A DNA stretch of 64,000 nt from Brevundimonas vitisensis. GTDB taxonomy: Bacteria > Pseudomonadota > Alphaproteobacteria > Caulobacterales > Caulobacteraceae. The DNA is taken from assembly GCF_016656965.1 (NCBI RefSeq), contig NZ_CP067977.1:1698501-1762500 (forward strand), written 5' to 3'. Position 1 is the first letter of the stretch. Every line of letters begins with the position of its first letter. Below the pieces are notes generated by a model. The model did no database searches, was not told the origin of the DNA, and worked only from the letters and a program-made list of their open reading frames with translations. Shown here in pieces: positions 16,647 to 25,594 of this stretch. Position numbers and translations under genes: made by a program.

Positions 16647-17319
16647 ACAGGGTCTCGATCGCGTCGAACTCGGGATCGACCACCCGGAACTTCTTTCGCA
16701 TCCGTTTGACGTGGCTGTCGATGGTCCGATCGTCGACATAGACCTGATCGTCGTAAGCGGCGTCCATCAGATTGTCGCGGCTCTTCACGAAGCCGGGCCG
16801 CTGGGCCAGGGCCTGGAGCAGCAGGAACTCGGTCACGGTCAGCTTGACCGCCTTGCCGTCCCAGGTGGACTCGTGACGCGCAGGGTCCATGGTCAGCTTG
16901 CCGCGCTTGATGGCCTTGGTCGAGTTGTCGGCCGAGGCTTCGGCCTCACCGCCATCGACACCCGAACGGCGCAGCAGCGCCTTGACCCGCTCGATCAGCA
17001 GCCGCTGGCTGAAGGGTTTGGTGATGTAGTCGTCGGCCCCCAGGTTGAAGCCCAGGATTTCGTCGATCTCTTCGTCCTTGGACGTCAGCATGATCACCGG
17101 GATCTGGGAGGTCTGGCGCAGGCGGCGCAGCACCTCCATGCCATCCATGCGGGGCATCTTGACGTCCAGGATCGTCAGATCGGGAGGTGACTGTTCCAGC
17201 GCCTCCAGGCCGGTGGCCCCGTCATGATAGGCGGTGACCTTGTGGCCATGGCTCTCCAGCGCCAGGGAGACGGAGGCAACGATATTCTCGTCGTCGTCGA
17301 CCAGGGTGATGTTGGCCAA
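16615..17319 (-). CDS. chvI: Response regulator ChvI
   Basis: OmpR-type regulator paired with ChvG. The receiver domain has the acidic pocket VDDDEN and phosphoacceptor Asp52 ([10 protein letters not shown]); the C-terminal winged helix recognises DNA ([16 protein letters not shown]). I place the start at TTG 17319, giving [10 protein letters not shown], because aggag sits 6 bp upstream and homologues begin at this point. An in-frame GTG at 17337 would add six residues but would make the Shine-Dalgarno sequence itself coding. Length from the TTG is 234 residues. Confidence 0.93.
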   Translation of the reverse strand: MANITLVDDDENIVASVSLALESHGHKVTAYHDGATGLEALEQSPPDLTILDVKMPRMDGMEVLRRLRQTSQIPVIMLTSKDEEIDEILGFNLGADDYITKPFSQRLLIERVKALLRRSGVDGGEAEASADNSTKAIKRGKLTMDPARHESTWDGKAVKLTVTEFLLLQALAQRPGFVKSRDNLMDAAYDDQVYVDDRTIDSHVKRMRKKFRVVDPEFDAIETLYGVGYRYRES

Positions 17320-17515
17320 GGGGCTCTCCTCATTCACGGCCTATCGGAGGCCAGCCGGCTGAACGTACGATGTCCGAACGCGTGACAAGCGTAACCGTTC
17401 TTATGGAATCGCGGTCACAATACGACCGCGCACCCATCATCGCCATATGGGGCGTGAAACGCCGTCTTAAAGCCTGTGGTGCCATCCTGCGCGCTTGTAC
17501 AGCGTTGAAGGCGTC

Positions 17516-19228
17516 ATGGCCGGTCCCGTCCACTACGAAGTCTATATCCGCAAGACGGCTCCCGCGCCCTGGTCCCTGCTGATGGCGACGGAGGACCGGA
17601 CCGTTGCGACCCAGACCGCCGAAGACATGCTGCGCGACGACCGCGCCGCTGCCGTGCGCGTGACCAAGGAGACCCTGGACACCGCCACCATGGAGTTCAC
17701 CAGCCTGACCCTGCTGACCAAGGGTGCGCCAGAGATCAAGCGCAAGCGGGTGGTGGCGGACGACCATGTCGGGCCCCAGTGCAATGCACCCGCCGACCTC
17801 TATGCCCCCCATGCCCGCGAGCTGATCGGACGGGTGCTGGAAGACTGGCTGGCCCGCCAGGGGGCAACGCCGTTCGAACTGCTGCACCGCCCCGATCTGG
17901 CCGAGCGGCTGGAGGCCTCGGGCGTGGAGCTTCAGCATGCGATGCAGAAGGTGGCCATTCCCGAGAGCCAGGCCGTGGGCCAGCCCGTGCACGAGCTGCT
18001 TCGCCACTATCAGAAACTGGCGGACCAGACGATCGAGCGGCTGATCGGCGCGGGGCGTCGTCAGGCTTTCCCCAGTCTCGACAATGTGTCGCTGGCCGAC
18101 CTTGCGCATCGCTTGGTCGGCGTACCCGATCGTGCCTTCGTCATGGGGGGTGTGGTGTCGGGGGCCCTGGCCGGATTGAAGGGGGCTCGTGCGCGTCTGG
18201 AGCGGCTGATGGCCCTGGCCGACCGCGCACCGATGGACGGCGCACCCCGCGCCATCGTCATGGTCGCCATAGAGCAGATTCTGTCCGAACTGCTGTCCAG
18301 CCGCACCGCCCTGGCCGACATCCTTGGGCCATCCCTGGATCAGGGGGCCAGTCTGGCCGCCGTCGTCCGCATGGTCGCCCCGCGCGAGATCGACGCCATG
18401 ATCGCCGAGGATACGCGCCTGCGGCTGCAGATCCCGCCCGTTGACGGACCGGCCGTGCGCCTGGGCGCGCGGATGGAGGCAGGCGAGTTCCCGATGCTGG
18501 CCTCGGTTCTGGCGCGGATGGTCCTGCGCGAGCTGATGTCGCCGCGCCGTCTGCGGCCTCGCGATGCGGCCGGCGAGATCGAGATTCTGCGGACCCTGGC
18601 CCTGGCCCTGACGGCAACGGCGGGGCGTCTCCTGACCCTGGAAGAGGTCCAGACCGCCTTCGCCGAACGGTCCAAGAGCCTGATCACTGCCGACTTCGTC
18701 GCCTCCTATGTGGCCGGGTGCGAGACCGTGATGTGCGAGGCCGAGCGTCTGACCCGACTGTGCGAAAACGTCACCGGCACCGGAAACAAGCGTTCGGCCG
18801 CGCGCTGGCTGGTCGCCTGCGTCACCTCCCTGCGGTTCGAGACCGAACTGCGTCAGTCGGCACAGCCTGTGCCCCAGCGGCTGATCGTTCTGGCCGGCCT
18901 GCAGCGCACCGCAGCCGGAGCCGGGTTGTCGGAAGCCGACTTTGCTCAGGTTTCGGCCGCCATCGGTCATGTCGGCGGCGTCATCGAAGGCGAGAGCCGG
19001 ATCATCGGCCAGATCGTGCGTGCCGCCGTCCCGGTGCCGCAGAAGCTGCAAGCCCTTCTGCGGCTGGCAGCGGGCGAGACGGCGCCTGTGGGTCCGGTGA
19101 CCGAGCGTGCGCGCGCCGAAGCGGTTCGTCTGATGCGGGCGCCCGAAACGCGTGCCGCCCTGTCCGCTACGCCGGAAGCGATGGGGCCGCTGAAGCCGCT
19201 CATCAAGGCGGCGGGCCTGGCGGCCTAG
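17516..19228 (+). CDS. Conserved-looking protein of unknown function, 570 residues
   Basis: Not recognised. The N-terminus (HYEVYIRKTAPAPWSLLMATEDR) looks like a small alpha/beta domain. The rest is almost entirely helical and Ala/Leu/Arg-rich, without signal peptide or transmembrane helices, so it is probably cytoplasmic. CETVMCEAERLTRLCEN (about residues 405-421) holds three cysteines. The ATG at 17516 is preceded by gaagg; an ATG at 17495 would add seven residues. It is a single-gene unit divergent from chvI and is followed by the nested palindrome. Codon use matches the chromosome, so it is likely native. Confidence 0.85.
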   Translation: MAGPVHYEVYIRKTAPAPWSLLMATEDRTVATQTAEDMLRDDRAAAVRVTKETLDTATMEFTSLTLLTKGAPEIKRKRVVADDHVGPQCNAPADLYAPHARELIGRVLEDWLARQGATPFELLHRPDLAERLEASGVELQHAMQKVAIPESQAVGQPVHELLRHYQKLADQTIERLIGAGRRQAFPSLDNVSLADLAHRLVGVPDRAFVMGGVVSGALAGLKGARARLERLMALADRAPMDGAPRAIVMVAIEQILSELLSSRTALADILGPSLDQGASLAAVVRMVAPREIDAMIAEDTRLRLQIPPVDGPAVRLGARMEAGEFPMLASVLARMVLRELMSPRRLRPRDAAGEIEILRTLALALTATAGRLLTLEEVQTAFAERSKSLITADFVASYVAGCETVMCEAERLTRLCENVTGTGNKRSAARWLVACVTSLRFETELRQSAQPVPQRLIVLAGLQRTAAGAGLSEADFAQVSAAIGHVGGVIEGESRIIGQIVRAAVPVPQKLQALLRLAAGETAPVGPVTERARAEAVRLMRAPETRAALSATPEAMGPLKPLIKAAGLAA

Positions 19229-19263
19229 ATTGATTAGACGTTCAACGCCTCTCGCATCTTAAC

Positions 19264-19423
19264 CTCTGAATCACCGTCATTCCGGGGCGCTCGCAGAGCG
19301 AACCCGGAACCCAGGAGGGCAGCTAGGGCATTGGAAGGCGCTTCAAAGTCCGCGAGGCGGTCCTGGGTTCCGGGTTCTCGGCTGCGCCAAGCCCCGGAAT
19401 GACGGAACAAAAGTGATTCAGAG
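19264..19423. repeat. Nested inverted-repeat element (MITE/REP-like)
   Basis: Three concentric pairs of perfect arms: ctctgaatca (19264-19273 with 19414-19423), ccgtcattccggggc (19274-19288 with 19391-19405) and a 17-bp pair (19300-19316 with 19361-19377). The right end runs into the last codons of the NifU-like gene (stop at 19418). The outer arm core cgtcattccgggg resembles palindromic intergenic repeats common in proteobacteria. The element lies between convergent genes and could also stop transcription from both sides. Confidence 0.8.
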
Positions 19424-19984
19424 AACCTGCTCGACCCGGGTCACCTCGGGCACATAGTGGCGCATCATCTGCTCGACCCCGGCCTTCAGCGTGGCAGACG
19501 AGGACGGGCAGCCGGCACAGGCACCGCGCATCCGCAGCGACAGAACGCCTGACGCCTCGTCGAAGGCATCAAACAGGATGTCGCCGCCATCCTGGGCGAC
19601 GGCCGGGCGGATCCGGCTATCCAGCAGGGCCTTGATCTCGACGACGATCTCGCTGTCGTCTCCCCCACCGGCGTGGCCGTCCGCAGACCCGGCCGTCCCG
19701 CGCATCAGAGGCTCGCCCGAGACGAAATGGTCCATGATGGCCGCCAGGATCGGGGCCTTCATCTGCACCCACTCCGGGCCCTGGGCCACGCGGGTCACCG
19801 AGATGTGGTCGGAGCCATAGAAGACGCCCTCCACCCCCTCCAGCTGAAACAGAGTCTCGGCCAGGGCAGACGCAGTGGCTTCGTCGATCGAGCGGAACTC
19901 GATGGGCCCCTCGGGCGCGACGTCCCGACCGGGCAGGAATTTCAGGACGTTCGGGTTCGGGGTTGGTTCGGTCTGGATGAACAT
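19418..19984 (-). CDS. NifU/Nfu-family iron-sulfur scaffold protein
   Basis: 188-residue Fe-S carrier. The N-terminal Nfu domain (residues 1-90, MFIQTEPTPNPNVLKFLPG) is joined by a Gly/Asp-rich linker to a C-terminal NifU domain (~113-188) with the cluster motif CAGC (Cys156, Cys159). It accepts and delivers 4Fe-4S clusters to target enzymes. The ATG at 19984 gives the standard family start; a longer frame to 20044 is rejected. The last codons lie inside the outer arm of the palindromic element. Confidence 0.93.
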   Translation of the reverse strand: MFIQTEPTPNPNVLKFLPGRDVAPEGPIEFRSIDEATASALAETLFQLEGVEGVFYGSDHISVTRVAQGPEWVQMKAPILAAIMDHFVSGEPLMRGTAGSADGHAGGGDDSEIVVEIKALLDSRIRPAVAQDGGDILFDAFDEASGVLSLRMRGACAGCPSSSATLKAGVEQMMRHYVPEVTRVEQVL

Positions 19985-20058
19985 GGGGCCCAGATGCGCC
20001 TTGCAGACCCCAGCTTCAAGACCTCGGGCCTTTCCGTTCGCCACCGGCGGCGAGGGGC

Positions 20059-20526
20059 CTAGGCCAGATCCTCGATGTCCTTCTCGGTCAGCTCGCCCGG
20101 AACGATCGTGACGGGCAGTTTGCGCCCGGTGAAGGCCGCGCCCTGTTTCAGAACGGCTGAGACCAGGGGACCGGGTGCGCGGCCCCCGCCAGCCGAGGCC
20201 AGGACCAGGATCTTGATCTCGGGGTCCTCGCCAACGACCTTGCGGATGGCAGCCTGAGGCTCGCCCTGTTCGATCAGGAAAAGCGGCGAAGCTCCCGACC
20301 GCTCGGCCGCCTCCTGCCCCAGCCGCTGCAGCAGGGCTTCGGCCTCGGTGCGCAGTTCACGTTCGATGTCGTCACGGGCTCCGGACCAGTGAGCATCCAG
20401 TCCGCGAGGAATGACCCGCAGCAGGGCCACCCGCCCGCCGGTCGATCGCGCCCGCCGCGCCGCGTAGCGCAGCGCCGCCTCGAACTCGGGACTGTCGTCC
20501 GCGATCACCAGGAACTTACGCGGCAT
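20059..20526 (-). CDS. Universal stress protein (UspA family)
   Basis: 155-residue single-domain Usp. It begins MPRKFLVIADDSPEFEAALRYA, with Asp at the nucleotide pocket. Near the C-terminus (residues ~110-135) the pocket reads LVLASAGGGRAPGPLVSAV, so the usual ATP-binding G-x2-G-x9-G-(S/T) pattern is only loosely kept. It lies between the GDH and NifU-like genes on the same strand, 42 bp after the GDH stop, so it may be co-transcribed with GDH. Confidence 0.87.
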   Translation of the reverse strand: MPRKFLVIADDSPEFEAALRYAARRARSTGGRVALLRVIPRGLDAHWSGARDDIERELRTEAEALLQRLGQEAAERSGASPLFLIEQGEPQAAIRKVVGEDPEIKILVLASAGGGRAPGPLVSAVLKQGAAFTGRKLPVTIVPGELTEKDIEDLA

Positions 20527-20568
20527 GGGCGGGCCTCCGTTTGCCTGCCGCGGCGGCTGCGGCCCTCG

Positions 20569-23500
20569 TCATCCCACGGCCGCCGCAACATCGCGGATCG
20601 TGCTGTTGGCAATGGTCAGCTTGGCGAAGGTCCAACCCAGGCCAGAAGCCTCGATCTCGTCGACCGAGGCGCGAACGCCCTCGACCAGGGCCTGCTTCGG
20701 GCCGATCCAGGCGTCGACCGCCGCCTCGGCCGTCGCCTCGTCCCGGCCGACCGAAGCATCCGTCGCCCGCGCCACGGCACGAGTCAGCATCATCTGCTCC
20801 GACATCAGATCCCGGATCAGGCGACGCACCGCCAGACGGTCGAAATGGTCCAGAGAGGGCACCTGACCCGCCGCCGCGCGAAGCCGGTCGAAGTCGAAGG
20901 CCGCGCCAACCTGATGATACAACCGGGCCATTTCGGGCGCACCCCAGCCGGCCTCGCGGGCCAGATCGCCAATGTCCGCCGTGGCCACCATGGGCCGCAG
21001 CAGGGCGACGGTCGCCGCCAGTTCAGCCGGAGCCCCAAGGTCGGTAAAGGCAGCCACCCTCGCCTCCAGACGCCCTTGTTCGAACCGGGAAAGGACGTCG
21101 CCTCCGGCCTGGCGCAGGGTGTCGGCCGTCGGACGATAGGTGGCGATCAGTCCCCCGACCGAGGTGCCCTGCTGCGCCGCGCGCCGCGCCAGCCAGGAGG
21201 TCTGGCGACGCAGGACCGTGGCGATCTCGCCATAAAGGGCCATCTGGGCCTCTGCCGTGATCTTCAGGTCCAGGCCCGAGACCGCATCCCAGGCCTCGTC
21301 CAGTCTGAAGACGCGCCTTGCCGCCTCGAAGGCGACGACCATGGCCGCCGTGTCGCACTCCGCGCTCTGCTTCAGCCGGTCGGGGAAGGTCGCCCCGGCC
21401 ATGTTGACGATCTCATTGGCCATGACGGTCGAGACGATCTCGCGCCGCAGCCGGTGCCGCTTCATGTCCTCCTGGAAGCGCGCCAGCGGCTCCGGGAAAT
21501 AGCGGACGAGCGTCTCTTCGAAGAAGGGATCGTCCGGGGCTGTCGAGGCGACGATTTCGTCGAACAGCTCGATCTTGGAGTAGGCCGTCAGAACGGCGAG
21601 CTCCGGCCGGGTCAGGGCCGCGCCCGTCGCCCGCATTTCGGCGAGGCGGGTATCGTCGGGCAGACCCTCGACCTTGCGGTCCAGTTTGCCCCGCGCGCCC
21701 AGCGCCTGCATGAAGCGAACCTGGGCATCCAGTCCGCCCGGACCCTCGGCCTCCTGCAGGCTGATGGCCAAGGTCTGGTCATAGTTGTGCACCAGCACCT
21801 TCAGCCCGACCTCGTCCGTCATCGAGGCCAGCAGGGCGTCGCGATCCTCAGCCTTCAGATTTCCTGAGGCGATCGCCGTCCCGGTCAGGATCTTGATGTT
21901 GACCTCATGGTCGGAGCTGTCGACCCCGGCGGAGTTGTCGATGGCGTCGGTGTTGATCCGGCCGCCGGCCTGGGCAAAGGCGATGCGCCCGGCCTGGGTC
22001 AGACCGAGGTTGGCTCCCTCCCCGACAACCTTGACCCTCAGCTCGCCTGCATCGACGCGGATGGCGTCATTGGCCTTGTCGCCAACCTGCAGATCGCTTT
22101 CGTGGGGGGCCTTCACATAGGTGCCGATGCCGCCGAGATACAGCAACTCGGCCGGGGCCTTCAGTATGGCCTTCATCAGGCTGGCGGGATCCAGGACGTC
22201 GTCGCTGATGTCCAGCGCCGCCTTGATTTCGGGCGACAGCTGGATCGACTTGGCGCTGCGCGAAAAGACGCCTCCGCCCGCCGAGATCAGGCGGGTGTCA
22301 TAGTCGGCCCAGGACGAGCGCGGCAGCTTGAACATCCGATCCCGCTCGATCCAGCTGGTGGCCGGATCGGGATTGGGGTCGATGAAGATGTCGCGGTGGT
22401 CGAAGGCGGCGACCAGACGGATCGCCTTGGACAGCAGCATGCCGTTGCCGAAGACGTCGCCGCTCATGTCGCCGACGCCGACGACGGTGAAGGGCTCGGT
22501 CTGAATGTCCTTGCCCGCCTCGCGGAAGTGGCGCTTGACCGCCTCCCAGGCACCGCGGGCCGTGATGCCCATGACCTTGTGGTCATAACCGACCGACCCG
22601 CCCGAGGCGAAAGCATCGTCCAGCCAGAAGCCATAGTCGCGCGACACCCCGTTGGCGATGTCCGAGAAGGTGGCCGTGCCCTTGTCCGCCGCCACGACCA
22701 GATAGGGGTCGTCCCCCTCCCAGGCGATGACATTGGCCGGGTGAATGACCGATCCATCGGCGGCCAGGTTGTCGGTGATGTCCAACAGACCCGACAGGAA
22801 GGTCTTGTAGGCGCGGATGGCTTCGGCCTGCTGGGCGTCGCGGTCGCCGCCCGAGCGCACGATGGCGGGCAGACCCTTGGGATAGAAGCCCCCCTTGGAA
22901 CCGACCGGCACGATCACCGCATTCTTGACCTGCTGCGCCTTGACCAGGCCCAGCACCTCGGTGCGGAAGTCGTCGCGGCGGTCGGACCAGCGAAGGCCGC
23001 CGCGCGCCACCGGGCCGAAGCGCAGATGCACCCCCTCGATATGCGGGGCCCACACGAAAATCTCGCGATAGGGCTTGGGCAGGGGCAGGTCGTCCAGCTC
23101 GCGCGAGGCGATCTTGATCGAGATGTGGGGCTTGGGCTCGCCATCGGGCCCGGTTTGATAGAAGTTGGTCCGCTTGATCGCCTGCACCAGCAGGGACAGG
23201 CGGCGCAGGGCCCGGTCGTGATCCAGGCTCTTCACCTCCTGGAGCAGGGCGTTGATCTTCTCGACCAGTTCCGCCGCATGGGCTTCACGCTCGGCCTGGG
23301 CCGGTCCCACCGGATCGAACTTGCAGGCAAACAGCGACAGGATCGCCCGCGCCACGGCCGGATAGTCGCGAAGCGCCTCCTCCTGCACCGCCTGGCTGGG
23401 GTCCAGTCCGGTCTGCTGGCGATAGCGGGCCAGGGTGCGGATCAGGGCGGCCTGGCGCCAGTCGACACCCAGCTCAAGGACCATGCGGTTGAAACCGTCG

Positions 23501-25437
23501 CTCTCGGTCCGGCCCGTCCAGACGGCGGACACCGCAGCCTCGAACGTCTCCTTGACGTCGGCAAAATTCAGGTCTGCGCCGCGCGGGTCTTCCAGCAGGA
23601 ATTCGTGCACATGGATGGGCTGCCCCCCGGTCGGCGTGACGGCATGGCCCCATTCCTCAAGCGTCTTCAGCCCCATGTCCGCCAGGATCGGCAGGACATC
23701 GGACAGAGGCACGGCGGCCCCACGGCGATACAGCTTGAAGCGGAACTGCAGCGGCGTGTCTGACCGTGTGCGGAACGCCCGCACGGCAACCGGTTCGCCC
23801 CCGTCCAGCAGGCCGCTGTCGTTCAGCCGGTCGAACTGGGTCAAATCCTCGACGGCCTCGGCCGCCTCGTAGCGATCCCGGTAGCCGGCCCCGAAGGCCT
23901 CGGCCCAGCGGGCGCTCAGCGGCCCGACCTGAGTCTCCTCGATGTCGGCGGCGCGCACAGCGCTTTCGAACCGTTCGACCCAGCCGCGTCCGGCCTCGGC
24001 CACTTCCGCTTCCAGAGCGGCATGGTCGGGACAGGGATGCTCGCCCGGCGTAACCCCGATGATGTAGTGGATGCGCACCAGCGGCGCATCCGACAGCTGC
24101 GGATACCAGGCCGACAGACGGCCACCCCAGGCCCGCGCCAGAATCCGCCCGATCCGCTCGCGCACCGAGGCGTCGAACCGCTCGCGCGGAATAAAGGTCA
24201 GGACCGAGACGAACCGGTCGAAGGGGTCCCGACGCGAGAAGATGCGGATCCGCGGCCGATCGTACAGATGCAGGATGCCCGAAGCGATGCGCAGCAGTTC
24301 GTCCTCGCTGATCTGGAACAGCTCGTCGCGAGGATAATTCTCGAGAATATTCTTGAGGCGCTTGTGGTTGTGGCTTCCGGCTGCCTTGCCCGCGCGGGCC
24401 AGGGCATTGGCGACCTTGCGCCGGACCAGCGGCACTTCGCCGGCCGCCCGGTCATAGGCTTCGGCCGTGAACAGGCCGACAAAGCGGGTCTCGCCCGAGG
24501 CCCGGCCATCCGGGCCGTAACGTTTGACCCCCACATAGTCCATATAGGCACGGCGATGGACGCGGGACCGGATGTTGGCCTTGGCCACCGTCACCGGTTC
24601 CGACAGGTCCAGCTGCCGCTTCATCGACTTGGTCAGAACGGCCGGTTCATTGGCGCGCCGCAGGACGGTGCGTTCCGGATCGCGCAGCACCCCCAGCCCC
24701 TCACCCGACAGGCTGAGCGGGGCTTCGGCTTCGTAATCTCCGTCACCGGTGCGCGGATAGTCATAGTCGCGGGCGCCCAGGAAGACGAAATGGTCGGCAT
24801 TCAGCCAAGCCAGGAAGGCGATCGTTTCCTCGACCGTGGCCGCGTCGATCGGCGGAGGCGAGGTCCGCAACTGGGCGATCGAGCGGGTCATCAGGGCGTT
24901 CATCGCCTCGTGATCGCTGACCGAGGTTCCCACGTCAGCCAGGGTCGCGGCCAGACCCTCGCCCAGTTCGTCGCGCCGCTCCTGCGACAGAGGATCGGCC
25001 ACGATCACGATGACGGACGTCCGGCCCCCGCCCATCTCGACCACCGGGTGGAACATGCCGCGCGCCGTGACGCCGCGCTCGGCCAACTCGCCCATGACAC
25101 TGTCGACCAGGAAGGGGCGGTCGTCCTGAATGATCTGGATCAGGTCATAGGCCGCGCGTCGCCCGCCCGAACCGGTCAGCGGGCCGATGCTGATTCGCGC
25201 CGCTTCGCCGTGGGCCCGGCCTTCGCCCGCCTTCCAGGCAGTAGCCAGGACCGCCGCCAGATCAGCGCCGTCGATTTCCGGGGTTTCATCGGCGACGTAG
25301 TCTTCAAGCGCCTGGGTCAGGAAATCCGTCTGGACCGCGTCCGGGCCGCCGCTGCGACCGAGCGCTGTGGCAAACGCCCGCCCCAGCGCCTCCAGCGTGA
25401 TCGGCTGAGGGATCGGGGCATGGGCTTCGCCGGACAT
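20569..25437 (-). CDS. gdhZ: NAD-specific glutamate dehydrogenase, large (GdhZ) type
   Basis: 1622-residue NAD-dependent glutamate dehydrogenase that deaminates glutamate to 2-oxoglutarate; the length matches the ~180-kDa class. Long N-terminal regulatory segments (ACT-like, residues ~1-700) precede the catalytic core. The core has the substrate-lysine region VGSKGGFYPKG near residue 848 and the dinucleotide-binding region after ~980 (GVGDMSGDVFGNGMLLS). In Caulobacter the homologue GdhZ also binds FtsZ and couples metabolism to division; that extra role is inferred only by family. It is the longest gene in the window and appears intact. Confidence 0.95.
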   Translation of the reverse strand: MSGEAHAPIPQPITLEALGRAFATALGRSGGPDAVQTDFLTQALEDYVADETPEIDGADLAAVLATAWKAGEGRAHGEAARISIGPLTGSGGRRAAYDLIQIIQDDRPFLVDSVMGELAERGVTARGMFHPVVEMGGGRTSVIVIVADPLSQERRDELGEGLAATLADVGTSVSDHEAMNALMTRSIAQLRTSPPPIDAATVEETIAFLAWLNADHFVFLGARDYDYPRTGDGDYEAEAPLSLSGEGLGVLRDPERTVLRRANEPAVLTKSMKRQLDLSEPVTVAKANIRSRVHRRAYMDYVGVKRYGPDGRASGETRFVGLFTAEAYDRAAGEVPLVRRKVANALARAGKAAGSHNHKRLKNILENYPRDELFQISEDELLRIASGILHLYDRPRIRIFSRRDPFDRFVSVLTFIPRERFDASVRERIGRILARAWGGRLSAWYPQLSDAPLVRIHYIIGVTPGEHPCPDHAALEAEVAEAGRGWVERFESAVRAADIEETQVGPLSARWAEAFGAGYRDRYEAAEAVEDLTQFDRLNDSGLLDGGEPVAVRAFRTRSDTPLQFRFKLYRRGAAVPLSDVLPILADMGLKTLEEWGHAVTPTGGQPIHVHEFLLEDPRGADLNFADVKETFEAAVSAVWTGRTESDGFNRMVLELGVDWRQAALIRTLARYRQQTGLDPSQAVQEEALRDYPAVARAILSLFACKFDPVGPAQAEREAHAAELVEKINALLQEVKSLDHDRALRRLSLLVQAIKRTNFYQTGPDGEPKPHISIKIASRELDDLPLPKPYREIFVWAPHIEGVHLRFGPVARGGLRWSDRRDDFRTEVLGLVKAQQVKNAVIVPVGSKGGFYPKGLPAIVRSGGDRDAQQAEAIRAYKTFLSGLLDITDNLAADGSVIHPANVIAWEGDDPYLVVAADKGTATFSDIANGVSRDYGFWLDDAFASGGSVGYDHKVMGITARGAWEAVKRHFREAGKDIQTEPFTVVGVGDMSGDVFGNGMLLSKAIRLVAAFDHRDIFIDPNPDPATSWIERDRMFKLPRSSWADYDTRLISAGGGVFSRSAKSIQLSPEIKAALDISDDVLDPASLMKAILKAPAELLYLGGIGTYVKAPHESDLQVGDKANDAIRVDAGELRVKVVGEGANLGLTQAGRIAFAQAGGRINTDAIDNSAGVDSSDHEVNIKILTGTAIASGNLKAEDRDALLASMTDEVGLKVLVHNYDQTLAISLQEAEGPGGLDAQVRFMQALGARGKLDRKVEGLPDDTRLAEMRATGAALTRPELAVLTAYSKIELFDEIVASTAPDDPFFEETLVRYFPEPLARFQEDMKRHRLRREIVSTVMANEIVNMAGATFPDRLKQSAECDTAAMVVAFEAARRVFRLDEAWDAVSGLDLKITAEAQMALYGEIATVLRRQTSWLARRAAQQGTSVGGLIATYRPTADTLRQAGGDVLSRFEQGRLEARVAAFTDLGAPAELAATVALLRPMVATADIGDLAREAGWGAPEMARLYHQVGAAFDFDRLRAAAGQVPSLDHFDRLAVRRLIRDLMSEQMMLTRAVARATDASVGRDEATAEAAVDAWIGPKQALVEGVRASVDEIEASGLGWTFAKLTIANSTIRDVAAAVG

Positions 25438-25529
25438 GGGCAGGGTCTCTGGGTGGCGCGGCTTGGCACCGCTGTCTCAAGCGCGATGGTTAGGCCGTCA
25501 CAAGCGTCTCGGGAAGCCGGAAAACGTCG

Positions 25530-25561
25530 AAGGCCGGACCCGGTCGCCCGGTTCCGGCCTT
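25530..25561 (-). terminator. Terminator after the outer-membrane protein gene
   Basis: An 8-bp perfect stem aaggccgg / ccggcctt extended by further GC pairs, about 35 bp past the stop codon at 25595. On the minus strand it is followed by cgttttcc. Confidence 0.6.
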
Positions 25562-25594
25562 CCTTCCTTCGATGGGCGAGCCCGTTCGAAAGGT

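Noticed and set aside
17330-19051. Minus-strand open frame of 573 codons opposite the unknown helical protein
   Set aside because: Gln/Gly/His-rich shadow. The opposite strand has better codon use, a ribosome-binding site and a plausible fold; still, since neither protein is recognised, this is the least certain strand choice in the window.
21907-23763. Long plus-strand open frame of 618 codons
   Set aside because: It is antisense to the glutamate dehydrogenase gene and its translation is His/Gln/Asp-rich low-information sequence, a typical high-GC shadow.
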